From Candidatus Woesearchaeota archaeon (lineage in GTDB: Archaea > Nanobdellota > Nanobdellia > Woesearchaeales > WAPJ01): 11,325 nt of DNA. The DNA is taken from positions 1 through 11,325 of the forward strand of contig WAPJ01000114.1 of assembly GCA_015520785.1 (NCBI GenBank), written 5' to 3'. Shown piece after piece: positions 1 to 6,398 of the stretch (positions within the stretch are counted from its first letter, which is position 1; each line of letters begins with the position of its first letter). The notes below the pieces were generated by a model that saw nothing but the letters and a program-made list of their open reading frames with translations, did not search any database and was not told the DNA's origin. The translations under genes and the position numbers were made by a program.

Positions 1-172
1 CCCCCCATATCTTCCACCATCCCTCCTCACCCCTTCCCTCTCCCTCCTCATCTCCTCCTCTCTCCTTCACCTTTTATCCTCTCCTCTTCCCCCCCGCAAC
101 ACTGCTTCTCCCATCTTTTTCATTTACCCCTTCCCCTTCACCTTTCTTACCCTCTCCTCTGTCTCAGCATCC
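1..172 (+). terminator. Polypyrimidine tract, no gene
   Basis: This stretch is almost entirely C and T on the plus strand and has no credible reading frame. Similar C/T tracts follow plus-strand genes elsewhere in this window (after the thioredoxin, the thioredoxin reductase and the PRC-barrel gene). The likely reading is therefore the 3' end region of a plus-strand gene lying left of the window. Archaeal transcription commonly ends at U-rich sites, so a termination role is reasonable, but the upstream gene is not visible and this is inference. Confidence 0.4.
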
Positions 173-302
173 CTCAGGCGGATGGAAGACTCTGCTGGGA
201 GAGATAGTGGAGAAGGGAATACACCATTCCCCTTGTGTGGGAGGAGGAGAATGAGATGGAAGAACGGAACGTTTTTCCCTCGCCACGCGTTGCCTCTTCT
301 TC
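173..302 (-). terminator. 3' region of the VWA operon, with a small hairpin
   Basis: Downstream of the VWA stop codon the plus strand becomes purine-rich, so a minus-strand transcript is pyrimidine-rich here (for example 240-262). An inverted repeat lies at 212-234: GAAGGGAAT and ATTCCCCTT around a five-base loop, with one bulged C. Together with 1-172 this looks like the meeting point of two convergent transcripts. No gene is seen. Confidence 0.35.
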
Positions 303-1247
303 TCAGAGTCCTCCAAGCTTTGCGGCGAGGATGAACTCGCTCAAGAGGAGGAGGATGATGAGGCCGACAATATACGCCGTGCCACTCAGTGCGACGGGCA
401 CGGTCTCGAGCGTTGCTTCCTGGAGGCGCTGGTAGAGTTCTTCACGATTCTCAATCCGATAGGCTTGCCCACCAGTCTCCCTGGCAAGCTGGGTGAGGAG
501 GCTCATGTTCAAGGCTTGTGACACGTACGTTGTCGTATTCACGCCAGGATTCTCCTGTTCAAGCTCGCGTAACGCTTCTTGGATGAGGCTTGTCTGGGTT
601 TCATTCTCACGGCCAATCCCGAATGCGAAGACATGAATATTCAATTCTTTCAAGCGGCTGATGATGAGCGGGTCTGGCGCTGCTGTTCCATCCGTGATGA
701 GGAGGATGACCTTGCTCTGATTGGCCGCGCGCAGTTGGAAGTCCGTGATCGCCTTGCGTAATGCAGCGTCAACATCCGTGCCGATATGCGTATAATTCAC
801 CCGGACCTGCCTGATGGCTTCAAGCACTTGCTCGTGATCCCGTGTGAGTGGTACGTGCGTTTCAATCCGATCCGAATACGCGATGAGCCCCTCGAGCGTA
901 TCCTCTGGGAGGAGGCGTGTCCACTCCTCCGCGACCTGTCGGGCGGCAGCAATCCTGCTCGGCTCATAGTCAGCCGCGCTCATACTCGCACTACTATCCA
1001 GGAGGATCATGTACGCGGTATTCTCCGCCGGGCGGATATAATAGACTTGGAGGCTTTGCGTGGCGATAAGGTAGAGGAGGATGACCACGACGAGCTTTGT
1101 TAATGCAATCCATGGGCTGATATGGAAGCGTTTAAACCCATGCGTCTTCTCAATCAGATGAATATTCCCGAAGATGGTGGCGCGCTTCCGCCGCTCGTAC
1201 ACCATGTAATAGTAGGAGAGGAGCACGGCTGCCGCGAGGAGGATCAT
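303..1247 (-). CDS. Membrane-anchored von Willebrand factor A protein (BatA-like)
   Basis: A 314-residue VWA-domain protein. A hydrophobic segment opens the protein (about residues 1-15), a second lies at 49-67, and a third near the C-terminus (291-309), so the VWA domain (about 76-275) sits between membrane spans, as in BatA-type proteins. The MIDAS metal site looks intact: D84-x-S86-x-S88, T157 in the HIGTD segment, and D186 in ITDG. It is the last gene of a MoxR-DUF58-VWA operon, 59 bases after the DUF58 stop. In such operons the AAA+ ATPase is thought to remodel or load partners presented by VWA proteins; the substrate here is unknown. The ATG at 1247 is the first standard start. The same frame stays open about 70 bases further upstream and encodes more hydrophobic sequence but no ATG, GTG or TTG, so the N-terminal helix might be longer if a rare start is used. 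GGTGAG lies about 13 bases before the ATG. Confidence 0.88.
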   Translation of the reverse strand: MILLAAAVLLSYYYMVYERRKRATIFGNIHLIEKTHGFKRFHISPWIALTKLVVVILLYLIATQSLQVYYIRPAENTAYMILLDSSASMSAADYEPSRIAAARQVAEEWTRLLPEDTLEGLIAYSDRIETHVPLTRDHEQVLEAIRQVRVNYTHIGTDVDAALRKAITDFQLRAANQSKVILLITDGTAAPDPLIISRLKELNIHVFAFGIGRENETQTSLIQEALRELEQENPGVNTTTYVSQALNMSLLTQLARETGGQAYRIENREELYQRLQEATLETVPVALSGTAYIVGLIILLLLSEFILAAKLGGL

Positions 1248-1306
1248 GACTGCCAGGCTCTCACCAGCCTGCCGGAGGCTGATGACGAGACTGCCAATCG
1301 TAATGG

Positions 1307-2194
1307 TTACGATACGATCACCTTCTCATTGCCCAGGGCTTTAATGAATGCCGTGGCGAAGTCCTCGCCCGTCACGGTGAGGAGGAAGAGTTGTCCCGCC
1401 TCGCGGAAGGCACGGCGGACATTTTCAATCTCCTTCCGCGCATAATATTCATACTCCACGCGGATCTTATCCAGGTCTGTCAGGTAGAACTTCCTCCCCG
1501 TGGGATCGCGGAGGTACATGCGTCCAACGCCAGGAGGAATGCGAATGTCGATCGGATCCCGGACCATGAGCCCGTAGACTTTACTAAAATGCGCGGCGAG
1601 CTGGGGGAGGAATCTCCGCGGGTTCGTATTGATAAAATCGCTGATGATGAAGAGGATGCTCTCCTCCGCATAATTATTCAGGAGGCTGATGGTAAAGTCC
1701 TCCCAGTGCTTCTCACCACCATAATATTCTTCTTGGCTGAGGATGCGGACAACCTTGTAGAAGTCCCCGTCAGGATCCGTGATGAGCTTAACCCTGCTAC
1801 TATGCATCATGACTGCCACGTTATCCCCCGCCTCGGTAGCCGCGTATGCGAACGTGCCGGCGAGGAGTGCGGCGAACTCGTTCTTCGCACGATCCGTCGT
1901 GCCGAGGAGCATCGTATCACTCACGTCAATCGCGAAGATCACGTCAAACTCGCGTTCCTCCTTATACATGCGCACGTAGGGCTTCTGCAGGCGTGCGAGA
2001 ACCTTCCAGTCAATCCGCCGTGGATCAAGACCGGGAACGTATTCCTTCAGCCTGTCAAATTCCAAGCCCTTCCCACTAATGAGATAATAATAAATCCAGT
2101 TGAGCTGGATGGTTTCCACGAGCCTCCCTGCTGTTCGGAGTGTTTCCGTGACAAGCCTGTTGAAGGGTGGGATGACTGGTTTGATACTGCTCAT
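1307..2194 (-). CDS. DUF58 family protein with VWA-like fold
   Basis: A 295-residue DUF58 protein. The family signature is clear at residues 43-85: a GLEFDRLKEYVPG stretch, then RRIDW (60-63) and an EER segment. The following VWA-like core has D90-x-S92-x-T94 and a second acidic motif SDF (185-187), matching the MIDAS-like site of the family. Many DUF58 proteins start with two membrane helices; this one has none, so it is predicted to be cytosolic and could bridge the MoxR ATPase to the membrane-bound VWA protein encoded next. It starts 30 bases after the moxR stop, and no in-frame start exists between them. DUF58 proteins nearly always neighbour MoxR ATPases, which supports a shared complex; the exact role is not known. 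Confidence 0.9.
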   Translation of the reverse strand: MSSIKPVIPPFNRLVTETLRTAGRLVETIQLNWIYYYLISGKGLEFDRLKEYVPGLDPRRIDWKVLARLQKPYVRMYKEEREFDVIFAIDVSDTMLLGTTDRAKNEFAALLAGTFAYAATEAGDNVAVMMHSSRVKLITDPDGDFYKVVRILSQEEYYGGEKHWEDFTISLLNNYAEESILFIISDFINTNPRRFLPQLAAHFSKVYGLMVRDPIDIRIPPGVGRMYLRDPTGRKFYLTDLDKIRVEYEYYARKEIENVRRAFREAGQLFLLTVTGEDFATAFIKALGNEKVIVS

Positions 2195-2224
2195 CCATAC
2201 ACCACCACGCCCAGCCTCACAGCT

Positions 2225-4003
2225 TTAGAGGGGGTTTACTTTGAGGAGGATCTCCTCCACGATCTTATCCGTTGAAATCTCATAGGCTTTCCCCGTATAG
2301 TTGAGGAAGATCCGATGCCTGAGGATGTCGGGTGCGACGTACATGACATCCTCGGGGAGGACGAACGTCCGGCCCTGGGTGAGGGCGCGTGCCTTCGCAC
2401 CAATCGTCAAATAAATGCCTGCGCGGGGGCCTGCACCATACTTGACGAACTTCATACCCTCAATCTTCTTATTCTTCCCCCGCGTCGCCTCGATCAGGTC
2501 GAGGATATACTCGCGGATGCGATCACTCACGTACACGTCCTTCACGCGATGCTGGAGGCGGAGGAAGGTTTCCTTATCCACGACCTCGCGGAGCGCGGCG
2601 AAAATATCCTTCTTAACCGTGGCATTCTCGGTGAGGATGGTCTTCTCATGCTCCCGCAGGGGATAGTCGAGGATGATCTTGAACATGAACCTATCCAAGA
2701 CGGCTTCTGGCAGGCTGTAGGTTCCCTTCTGTTCCAATGGGTTTTGTGTGGCGAGGACGAGGAAGGGCCGGTCGAGGATGAATTGGTGATCACCAATATT
2801 CACTTTCTTCTCCTGCATGGCTTCCATGAGCGCCGCATGCGTTTTTGGCGGTGCACGGTTAATCTCATCCGCGAGGACGAAGTTGGCAAAGATTGGGCCT
2901 TTCACAATTCTGAACTCGCCCGTCTGGGGGTTGAAGACCTCCGTGCCGAGCACGTCAGCCGGGAGCATGTCGGGGAGGAATTGGATTCGCTTGAAGCTCG
3001 CATCCTTCACGATATGCCCGAGCGTTTCAACGAGCAGGCTCTTCGCGAGGCCGGGCACGCCTTCAAGCAGTGCGTGCGCGTCACACGTGAGCGCGAGGAG
3101 GACCTTCTCAACCACATCAGTCTGGCCAATATAGACTTTCGCGATTTCCTTCCGCATCGCGTGGAGAATGTCCGCATACTCTCTGACTTCGTCTTCGCTG
3201 ATCGTCTCCGCGCCCAGCGGCTGCTGGTAGTGCTTGACTTCTTCCTGGTAGGATGCTTCGTGTGCTCCTTCTCGCTCCGCGTCTGCGTGTGGTGTTTCTC
3301 CTTCTGAATTAGATTTGGAGGGAGTGGGTGGTGTGTGTGCTGATGCTTCTGCTTGAGTGGCTCGTGGTGGGGCTGGGAGTGTTTGCGATGCGTGGGAGTG
3401 TGGTGGCGTGGCTGGTTGTGCTTCTGGTTGTGTTGCAGCGGGTGTTTGCGGGGAGGGTGTGGGTGTTGGTGCTGTTGGAGTGGCTGAGGACGGGTCTGGT
3501 AGTGGCGTGGCTTGGTGTGATGATGAGGATGCTCTCGTGGAGGGTTGTGAGGTGGCTTCTCGGACTGCATGCGGGAGGGTTTGTGCTTGTGTGAGTGGAT
3601 GCGCTGCGTGTGCGGTGGGTGTTTGAGCTGCTTCTCGTGGTGTTGGTTGGGGTGGAGCGGATGTTGCTGCTGCTGTTCTTTCACGTGTTTCGTTGAGGAG
3701 ATCGTCAATCTCAACCCAATCATCTTCCTCTTCTCTTCGGGGTGTTTTCTTCTGCTCGTGCTGTTGGCTGGCGAGGAGGTAGGCTTCGAGAATGGCGAGG
3801 AGGCTTTCCGGGTCATGCGCCTGCTTGACCTGTTCTGCCAGTGCTGGGAGGCCGAGGCTGTGCGCGATCCAGATGGCGAAATCATTCCGTTCGGGCGTGA
3901 CATGCGCGTTGAAAATGCTGGCTGGCATGCTTCTCAACGCGTGTGCCAGGTCATGCAGGGTGTGGAGGACACGGCCATCAGCGAGGATGAATGGTTCGTG
4001 CAT
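2225..4003 (-). CDS. moxR: MoxR-type AAA+ ATPase with DUF5752-like N-domain and long linker
   Basis: About 592 residues from the preferred start. The numbering here counts from the upstream ATG at 4048, so the preferred start is residue 16. Residues 19-95 resemble the archaeal DUF5752 domain (FILADGR, LHDLAHALRSM, FNAHVTPERNDFAIWI, ELAEQV-like LAEQVKQAHD). Residues about 121-275 are a disordered linker rich in Pro, Ala, Thr, Gln and His. Residues 280-607 are a complete MoxR core: Walker A G330VPGLAKS, Walker B 391-396 (VLADEI) followed by NRAPPK, sensor 1 T434-Q-N, LDRF at 451-454, and sensor 2 GAGPRAG (538-544). MoxR ATPases act as chaperones with VWA proteins, which fits the two genes that follow. 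The ATG at 4048 is rejected because the TATA element (4027-4034) lies inside that extension. The ATG at 4003 lies about 24 bases past the TATA element and carries GGAGGAGG just upstream. Confidence 0.9.
   Translation of the reverse strand: MHEPFILADGRVLHTLHDLAHALRSMPASIFNAHVTPERNDFAIWIAHSLGLPALAEQVKQAHDPESLLAILEAYLLASQQHEQKKTPRREEEDDWVEIDDLLNETRERTAAATSAPPQPTPREAAQTPTAHAAHPLTQAQTLPHAVREATSQPSTRASSSSHQATPLPDPSSATPTAPTPTPSPQTPAATQPEAQPATPPHSHASQTLPAPPRATQAEASAHTPPTPSKSNSEGETPHADAEREGAHEASYQEEVKHYQQPLGAETISEDEVREYADILHAMRKEIAKVYIGQTDVVEKVLLALTCDAHALLEGVPGLAKSLLVETLGHIVKDASFKRIQFLPDMLPADVLGTEVFNPQTGEFRIVKGPIFANFVLADEINRAPPKTHAALMEAMQEKKVNIGDHQFILDRPFLVLATQNPLEQKGTYSLPEAVLDRFMFKIILDYPLREHEKTILTENATVKKDIFAALREVVDKETFLRLQHRVKDVYVSDRIREYILDLIEATRGKNKKIEGMKFVKYGAGPRAGIYLTIGAKARALTQGRTFVLPEDVMYVAPDILRHRIFLNYTGKAYEISTDKIVEEILLKVNPL
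3239..3688 (-). other. Low-complexity linker-coding segment of the MoxR gene
   Basis: This part of the ATPase gene encodes about 150 residues dominated by Pro, Ala, Thr, Gln, Ser and His. The DNA is visibly different from the flanks: G/T-rich on the plus strand, with many short repeats around CCACACC-type words on the coding strand. It is likely a flexible tether between the N-terminal domain and the AAA+ core, and is prone to length change. Confidence 0.75.
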
Positions 4004-4026
4004 ATCCTCCTCCCTCCACTCCCCTG

Positions 4027-4034
4027 CTTTTAAG
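4027..4034 (-). promoter_or_regulatory. TATA element of the moxR-DUF58-VWA operon
   Basis: On the minus strand this reads CTTAAAAG after a purine-rich GAAAAAAGAATA stretch (BRE-like). Its last base is 24 bases from the ATG at 4003, the same spacing as at 8668-8675, so transcription should begin at or very near that codon. No other promoter-like site is obvious inside the operon. Confidence 0.65.
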
Positions 4035-4116
4035 TATTCTTTTTTCATCCGAGGAGAGTGACGAGAAAAGGGCTTGTTTTTCTGTGTGTTTATCCTCTTC
4101 TCTCCTCACACAGTTG

Positions 4117-4126
4117 GTTTTAAAAG
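4117..4126 (+). promoter_or_regulatory. TATA element of the thioredoxin gene
   Basis: GTTTTAAAAG, divergent to the moxR promoter. Using the spacing of the leaderless genes here, transcription would begin near 4150, leaving a leader of about 88 bases before the thioredoxin ATG. Confidence 0.6.
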
Positions 4127-4151
4127 GAGACTGGTGTGCCATGCTCACTCC

Positions 4152-4228
4152 GCGCATGCTCGTCTCGCGACACTCCTCGCACGCTGAACGCATGCGCCCA
4201 GCAGAGGCCTATGATTAATCTGAGGTGA
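4152..4228 (+). promoter_or_regulatory. Structured 5' leader of thioredoxin, with inverted repeat and Shine-Dalgarno
   Basis: The predicted leader contains an 8-base inverted repeat, GCGCATGC (4152-4159) and GCATGCGC (4190-4197), around a 30-base loop that itself holds TCGCGA. A short frame of 20 codons (ATG 4156, stop 4216-4218) lies in it. GAGGTGA (4222-4228) is a strong ribosome binding site nine bases before the ATG at 4238. Whether the fold or the short frame regulates translation is not shown. Confidence 0.4.
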
Positions 4229-4237
4229 CATTCCCCA

Positions 4238-4723
4238 ATGGTACTCGTCAAACTAACCCCTGAGAATTTCGAGAAGGAAGTGCTTGAATCAGACAAGCCC
4301 GTGATTATTGACTTCTGGGCGGAATGGTGCGCGCCATGTAAGATGATGGCGCCCGTCTTTGAAAAGCTGAGTAACGAGCTTGGTGATAGGATGAAATTCT
4401 GCAAGCTCAACACGGATGATCATCCTGAGATCGCCGCACTCTTCCACATCCAGGGGATTCCAACACTAAGCATCCTCGCGAAGCATGTTGAAGTTGACCG
4501 GATTGTCGGCTTCGCGCCAGAACCACAGCTCAAGCAGCGGATCCTCCAAGCCCTGGAAAAAGCGGAGCAGGTCATGAAGGACATGGAAGAACACCCCGAG
4601 AAGTATGCGCATGATCACGACCATGAGCATCACCATCACGACCATGACCATCATCATGATCATGACCACCATCATGACCATGAGCATGCACACGAGCACA
4701 GTCACGAGGAGAAGAAAGAATAA
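4238..4723 (+). CDS. trxA: Thioredoxin with histidine-rich C-terminal tail
   Basis: A 161-residue protein. Residues 1-108 are a standard thioredoxin: DFWAEWCAPC with the redox pair C31 and C34, K35, and the cis-proline segment G73-I-P75-T. It reduces disulfides in the cytosol (no signal peptide) using electrons from thioredoxin reductase, encoded 329 bases downstream on the same strand. Usual thioredoxins end near residue 108. This one continues with a charged helix-like segment (about 109-123) and then residues 125-156, which hold 20 histidines alternating with Asp and Glu. Such tails bind Zn, Ni, Cu or Co in other proteins, so metal binding or storage is a fair inference. The start is fixed by GAGGTGA nine bases upstream. 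It has its own TATA promoter. Confidence 0.95.
   Translation: MVLVKLTPENFEKEVLESDKPVIIDFWAEWCAPCKMMAPVFEKLSNELGDRMKFCKLNTDDHPEIAALFHIQGIPTLSILAKHVEVDRIVGFAPEPQLKQRILQALEKAEQVMKDMEEHPEKYAHDHDHEHHHHDHDHHHDHDHHHDHEHAHEHSHEEKKE
4610..4705 (+). repeat. Repetitive CAT/CAC-GAC tract encoding the His tail
   Basis: This is a degenerate run of CAT, CAC, GAC and GAG codons coding for 20 His in 32 residues. The near-repetitive triplets could expand or contract by slippage. The encoded tail is described under the thioredoxin gene. Confidence 0.8.
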
Positions 4724-4860
4724 TCCTCCCACTGAAACATTTTTCCTCCCTTACTATTCTCATTTCACTCTTTCTTCTTTCACTCTTTCTTCCACGATTC
4801 TTCTCTTTATCATTCTTCTCCTTTCTTCTCCTCTCCCCGCACGAGTCCTCTCTCGCAGCA
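4724..4860 (+). terminator. Polypyrimidine 3' region after thioredoxin
   Basis: Directly after the thioredoxin stop the plus strand carries a run of five T's (4740-4744) and then about 100 bases of C/T-rich sequence with repeated TTCACTCTTTCTTC-like words. This fits a U-rich archaeal terminator. The rest of the 329-base gap, up to 5052, holds only the trxB promoter and leader. Confidence 0.5.
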
Positions 4861-4987
4861 TCATCCCTTCCGACAGAACGCTTCTTCCAGAGAGACTCTT
4901 CTCCGAGAGAGGGATACGAAGGGAGCGTATGGTGGGGATGTTGAAGCGTACTCGTACGTTGAAGGTTCCGGGCTGTATGCCGAAGCG

Positions 4988-4995
4988 CTTAAAAC
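4988..4995 (+). promoter_or_regulatory. TATA element of thioredoxin reductase
   Basis: CTTAAAAC preceded by CGAAGCG. The block CGAAGNNCTTAAAA recurs at 8661-8674 before the M17-like gene. Transcription should start near 5019, giving a leader of about 34 bases that contains GAGGTGG (5040-5046), six bases before the ATG at 5053. Confidence 0.65.
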
Positions 4996-5052
4996 CAGTC
5001 GTGTGTGCCAGGCGTATGCACAGTAAAACTGCGTATGACGAGGTGGTTCACA

Positions 5053-6003
5053 ATGGCTGATGAGATAAAAGGAAGGCATAAGCTGATCATCCTGGGTGAT
5101 GGTGTTGCCGGTCTCACGGCAGGCGTGTATGCCGCGCGCGCAGACCTCGCACCACTCATTATCACGGGCTATGAGAGTGGCGGGCAGCTCATGCTCACCA
5201 CGCTCGTGGAAAACTTCCCCGGCTTCCCCGATGGCGTAATGGGACCAGAATTGATTGAGCGCATCCGCAAGCAGGCGGAAAAGTTTGGCGCGAGCTTCCT
5301 CATGACCGCGGCGGAGAAGATTACCGGTCAGGAGGGCAGCTGGCGTGTGCATACGCCTGAGGGCGTGTATGAGGCGGAAGCCGTGATCATTGCCACGGGC
5401 GCGTCAGCACGCATGCTCGGCCTCGAGGCGGAAAAAGAATATATGGGCCGGGGGATTAGCGTGTGCGCAACGTGTGACGGTGCCTTCACCCGTGGGAAGA
5501 AGGTTATCGTCGTGGGTGGTGGGGATTCTGCCATGGAGGACGCGCTCTTCCTCACCAAGTTCGCCGAGAAAGTCACGATTGTGCATCGGCGTGACCAGTT
5601 CCGCGCGAGTAAGATCATGCAGAAACGCGTGTTTGACAATCCAAAGATTGACATCATCTGGAATCATGTCGTGACGGATATTAAGGGTGATGGGACGAAG
5701 GTAACGCATGCCGTGCTCAGGAATACGCAGACGGGTGAGGAGCAGACCGTGGAGACGGACTTCGTCTTCTATGCGATTGGGCATGTGCCGAACACGGGTT
5801 TTGTGAAAGACCTTGTCAAGCTTGACGAGCAGGGATATATTATTACGGATAAGTATCAGATGACGAGTCAGAAGGGTATTTTCGCTGCTGGTGACGTGCA
5901 AGACCCCCTCTGGCGTCAGGCAGTGACCGCGGCTGGTACGGGCGCTGCCGCGGCGATAAGCGCGGAACGCTACTTGGCTGAACGCGAGCATACGAATGCA
6001 TAA
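5053..6003 (+). CDS. trxB: Thioredoxin-disulfide reductase (NADPH, FAD)
   Basis: A 316-residue, full-length low-molecular-weight thioredoxin reductase. It passes electrons from NADPH through FAD and a redox disulfide to thioredoxin. Motifs in order: FAD site G15-D-G-V-A-G20, IIATGA (112-117), redox pair C138-A-T-C141, NADP site G155GGDSAMEDA, HRR (178-180) that prefers NADPH, and the second FAD site near G280-D281. The FAD motif has D and V where GSGPAG is common, which keeps the glycines. The ATG at 5053 is chosen because GAGGTGG lies just upstream and MADEIKGRHKL leads directly into the first strand. An earlier ATG at 5005 would fall before the expected transcription start. The cognate partner is presumably the His-tailed thioredoxin upstream, although each gene has its own promoter. 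Confidence 0.96.
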   Translation: MADEIKGRHKLIILGDGVAGLTAGVYAARADLAPLIITGYESGGQLMLTTLVENFPGFPDGVMGPELIERIRKQAEKFGASFLMTAAEKITGQEGSWRVHTPEGVYEAEAVIIATGASARMLGLEAEKEYMGRGISVCATCDGAFTRGKKVIVVGGGDSAMEDALFLTKFAEKVTIVHRRDQFRASKIMQKRVFDNPKIDIIWNHVVTDIKGDGTKVTHAVLRNTQTGEEQTVETDFVFYAIGHVPNTGFVKDLVKLDEQGYIITDKYQMTSQKGIFAAGDVQDPLWRQAVTAAGTGAAAAISAERYLAEREHTNA

Positions 6004-6162
6004 AACGCTTCCACTCCTCTTCTTTCCCTTCCTTTTCCTTCCTCTTTTCCCAACCGCTCTTTCTCTCTGCTTCTCTTCTCTTTTTCTTTCAACATTGCTT
6101 TCCTCACCTTCTTTTCAACCTTCTCCTTCATCTTCCTCTCCTCGTCCACCTTCCCCACGACT
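6004..6162 (+). terminator. Long polypyrimidine tract after trxB
   Basis: About 160 bases, overwhelmingly C and T on the plus strand, begin right after the trxB stop and end at the palindrome at 6163. There is no reading frame with protein-like composition on either strand. It is read as the trxB terminator region. Confidence 0.5.
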
Positions 6163-6178
6163 TTTTCCATATGGAAAA
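6163..6178. repeat. Perfect 16-bp palindrome at the convergent junction
   Basis: TTTTCCATATGGAAAA, a perfect inverted repeat. It sits exactly where the pyrimidine-rich strand switches from plus (trxB side) to minus (zinc-ribbon side). Either RNA strand would give a short A/U-rich hairpin ending in T's, so it may serve as a bidirectional terminator. A protein-binding operator is the alternative. Confidence 0.6.
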
Positions 6179-6179
6179 T

Positions 6180-6248
6180 ACGGTGGGGGTGGAAGAATGA
6201 GAAAAACGGAGAGGAGAACCGAACTGGAAAAGAAAAACAAAAAACCCC
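6180..6248 (-). terminator. Polypyrimidine 3' region after the zinc-ribbon gene
   Basis: The plus strand here is A/G-rich, so the minus-strand transcript leaving the zinc-ribbon gene is C/T-rich, with runs of five to six T's. It mirrors the trxB tract on the other side of the palindrome. Confidence 0.5.
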
Positions 6249-6398
6249 TCATGCTTCACGCTCCCGCACGGCCGGCAATACTGCGAAGCGCGTGCCACAA
6301 TACACGCATTGCTTCCGCGTCCGCTTGGTTACACGGCCAGAGCGGCTTTCAAAACGCTGCAGCCGGCCGCACGCGGGGCATTGTACGATGAGGATCAT
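6249..6398 (-). CDS. Small C4 zinc-ribbon protein (DUF1922-like)
   Basis: 49 residues starting MILIVQCPACG. Two CxxC knuckles, C7-x-x-C10 and C31-x-x-C34, each followed by Gly, are spaced as in a zinc ribbon. The layout (short hydrophobic strand, first knuckle, basic stretch, second knuckle) resembles archaeal DUF1922 proteins. The ATG overlaps the TGA of the TraB-like gene in an ATGA, so the two are probably translated together. A longer reading from 6521 is rejected because it runs through the TraB C-terminus in another frame. The function is unknown; RNA or protein binding is possible. Confidence 0.75.
   Translation of the reverse strand: MILIVQCPACGRLQRFESRSGRVTKRTRKQCVYCGTRFAVLPAVREREA

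Noticed and set aside
1391..2275. Long plus-strand frame opposite the DUF58 gene
   Set aside because: It is antisense to a clear DUF58 protein, has no family features of its own and arises from codon bias.
2315..3307. Long plus-strand frame opposite the MoxR core
   Set aside because: The opposite strand encodes all MoxR motifs; this frame is a charged shadow without domains.
4004..4048. Fifteen-codon N-terminal extension of the MoxR protein
   Set aside because: The TATA element lies inside this stretch, and the ATG at 4003 has the right spacing to it.
4466..4732. Met/Val-rich minus-strand frame opposite the thioredoxin tail
   Set aside because: It is the reverse reading of the His-codon repeats, with no start signals.
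5005..5052. Upstream ATG for thioredoxin reductase
   Set aside because: It lies before the expected transcription start, and the ATG at 5053 has GAGGTGG in the right place and matches the family N-terminus.
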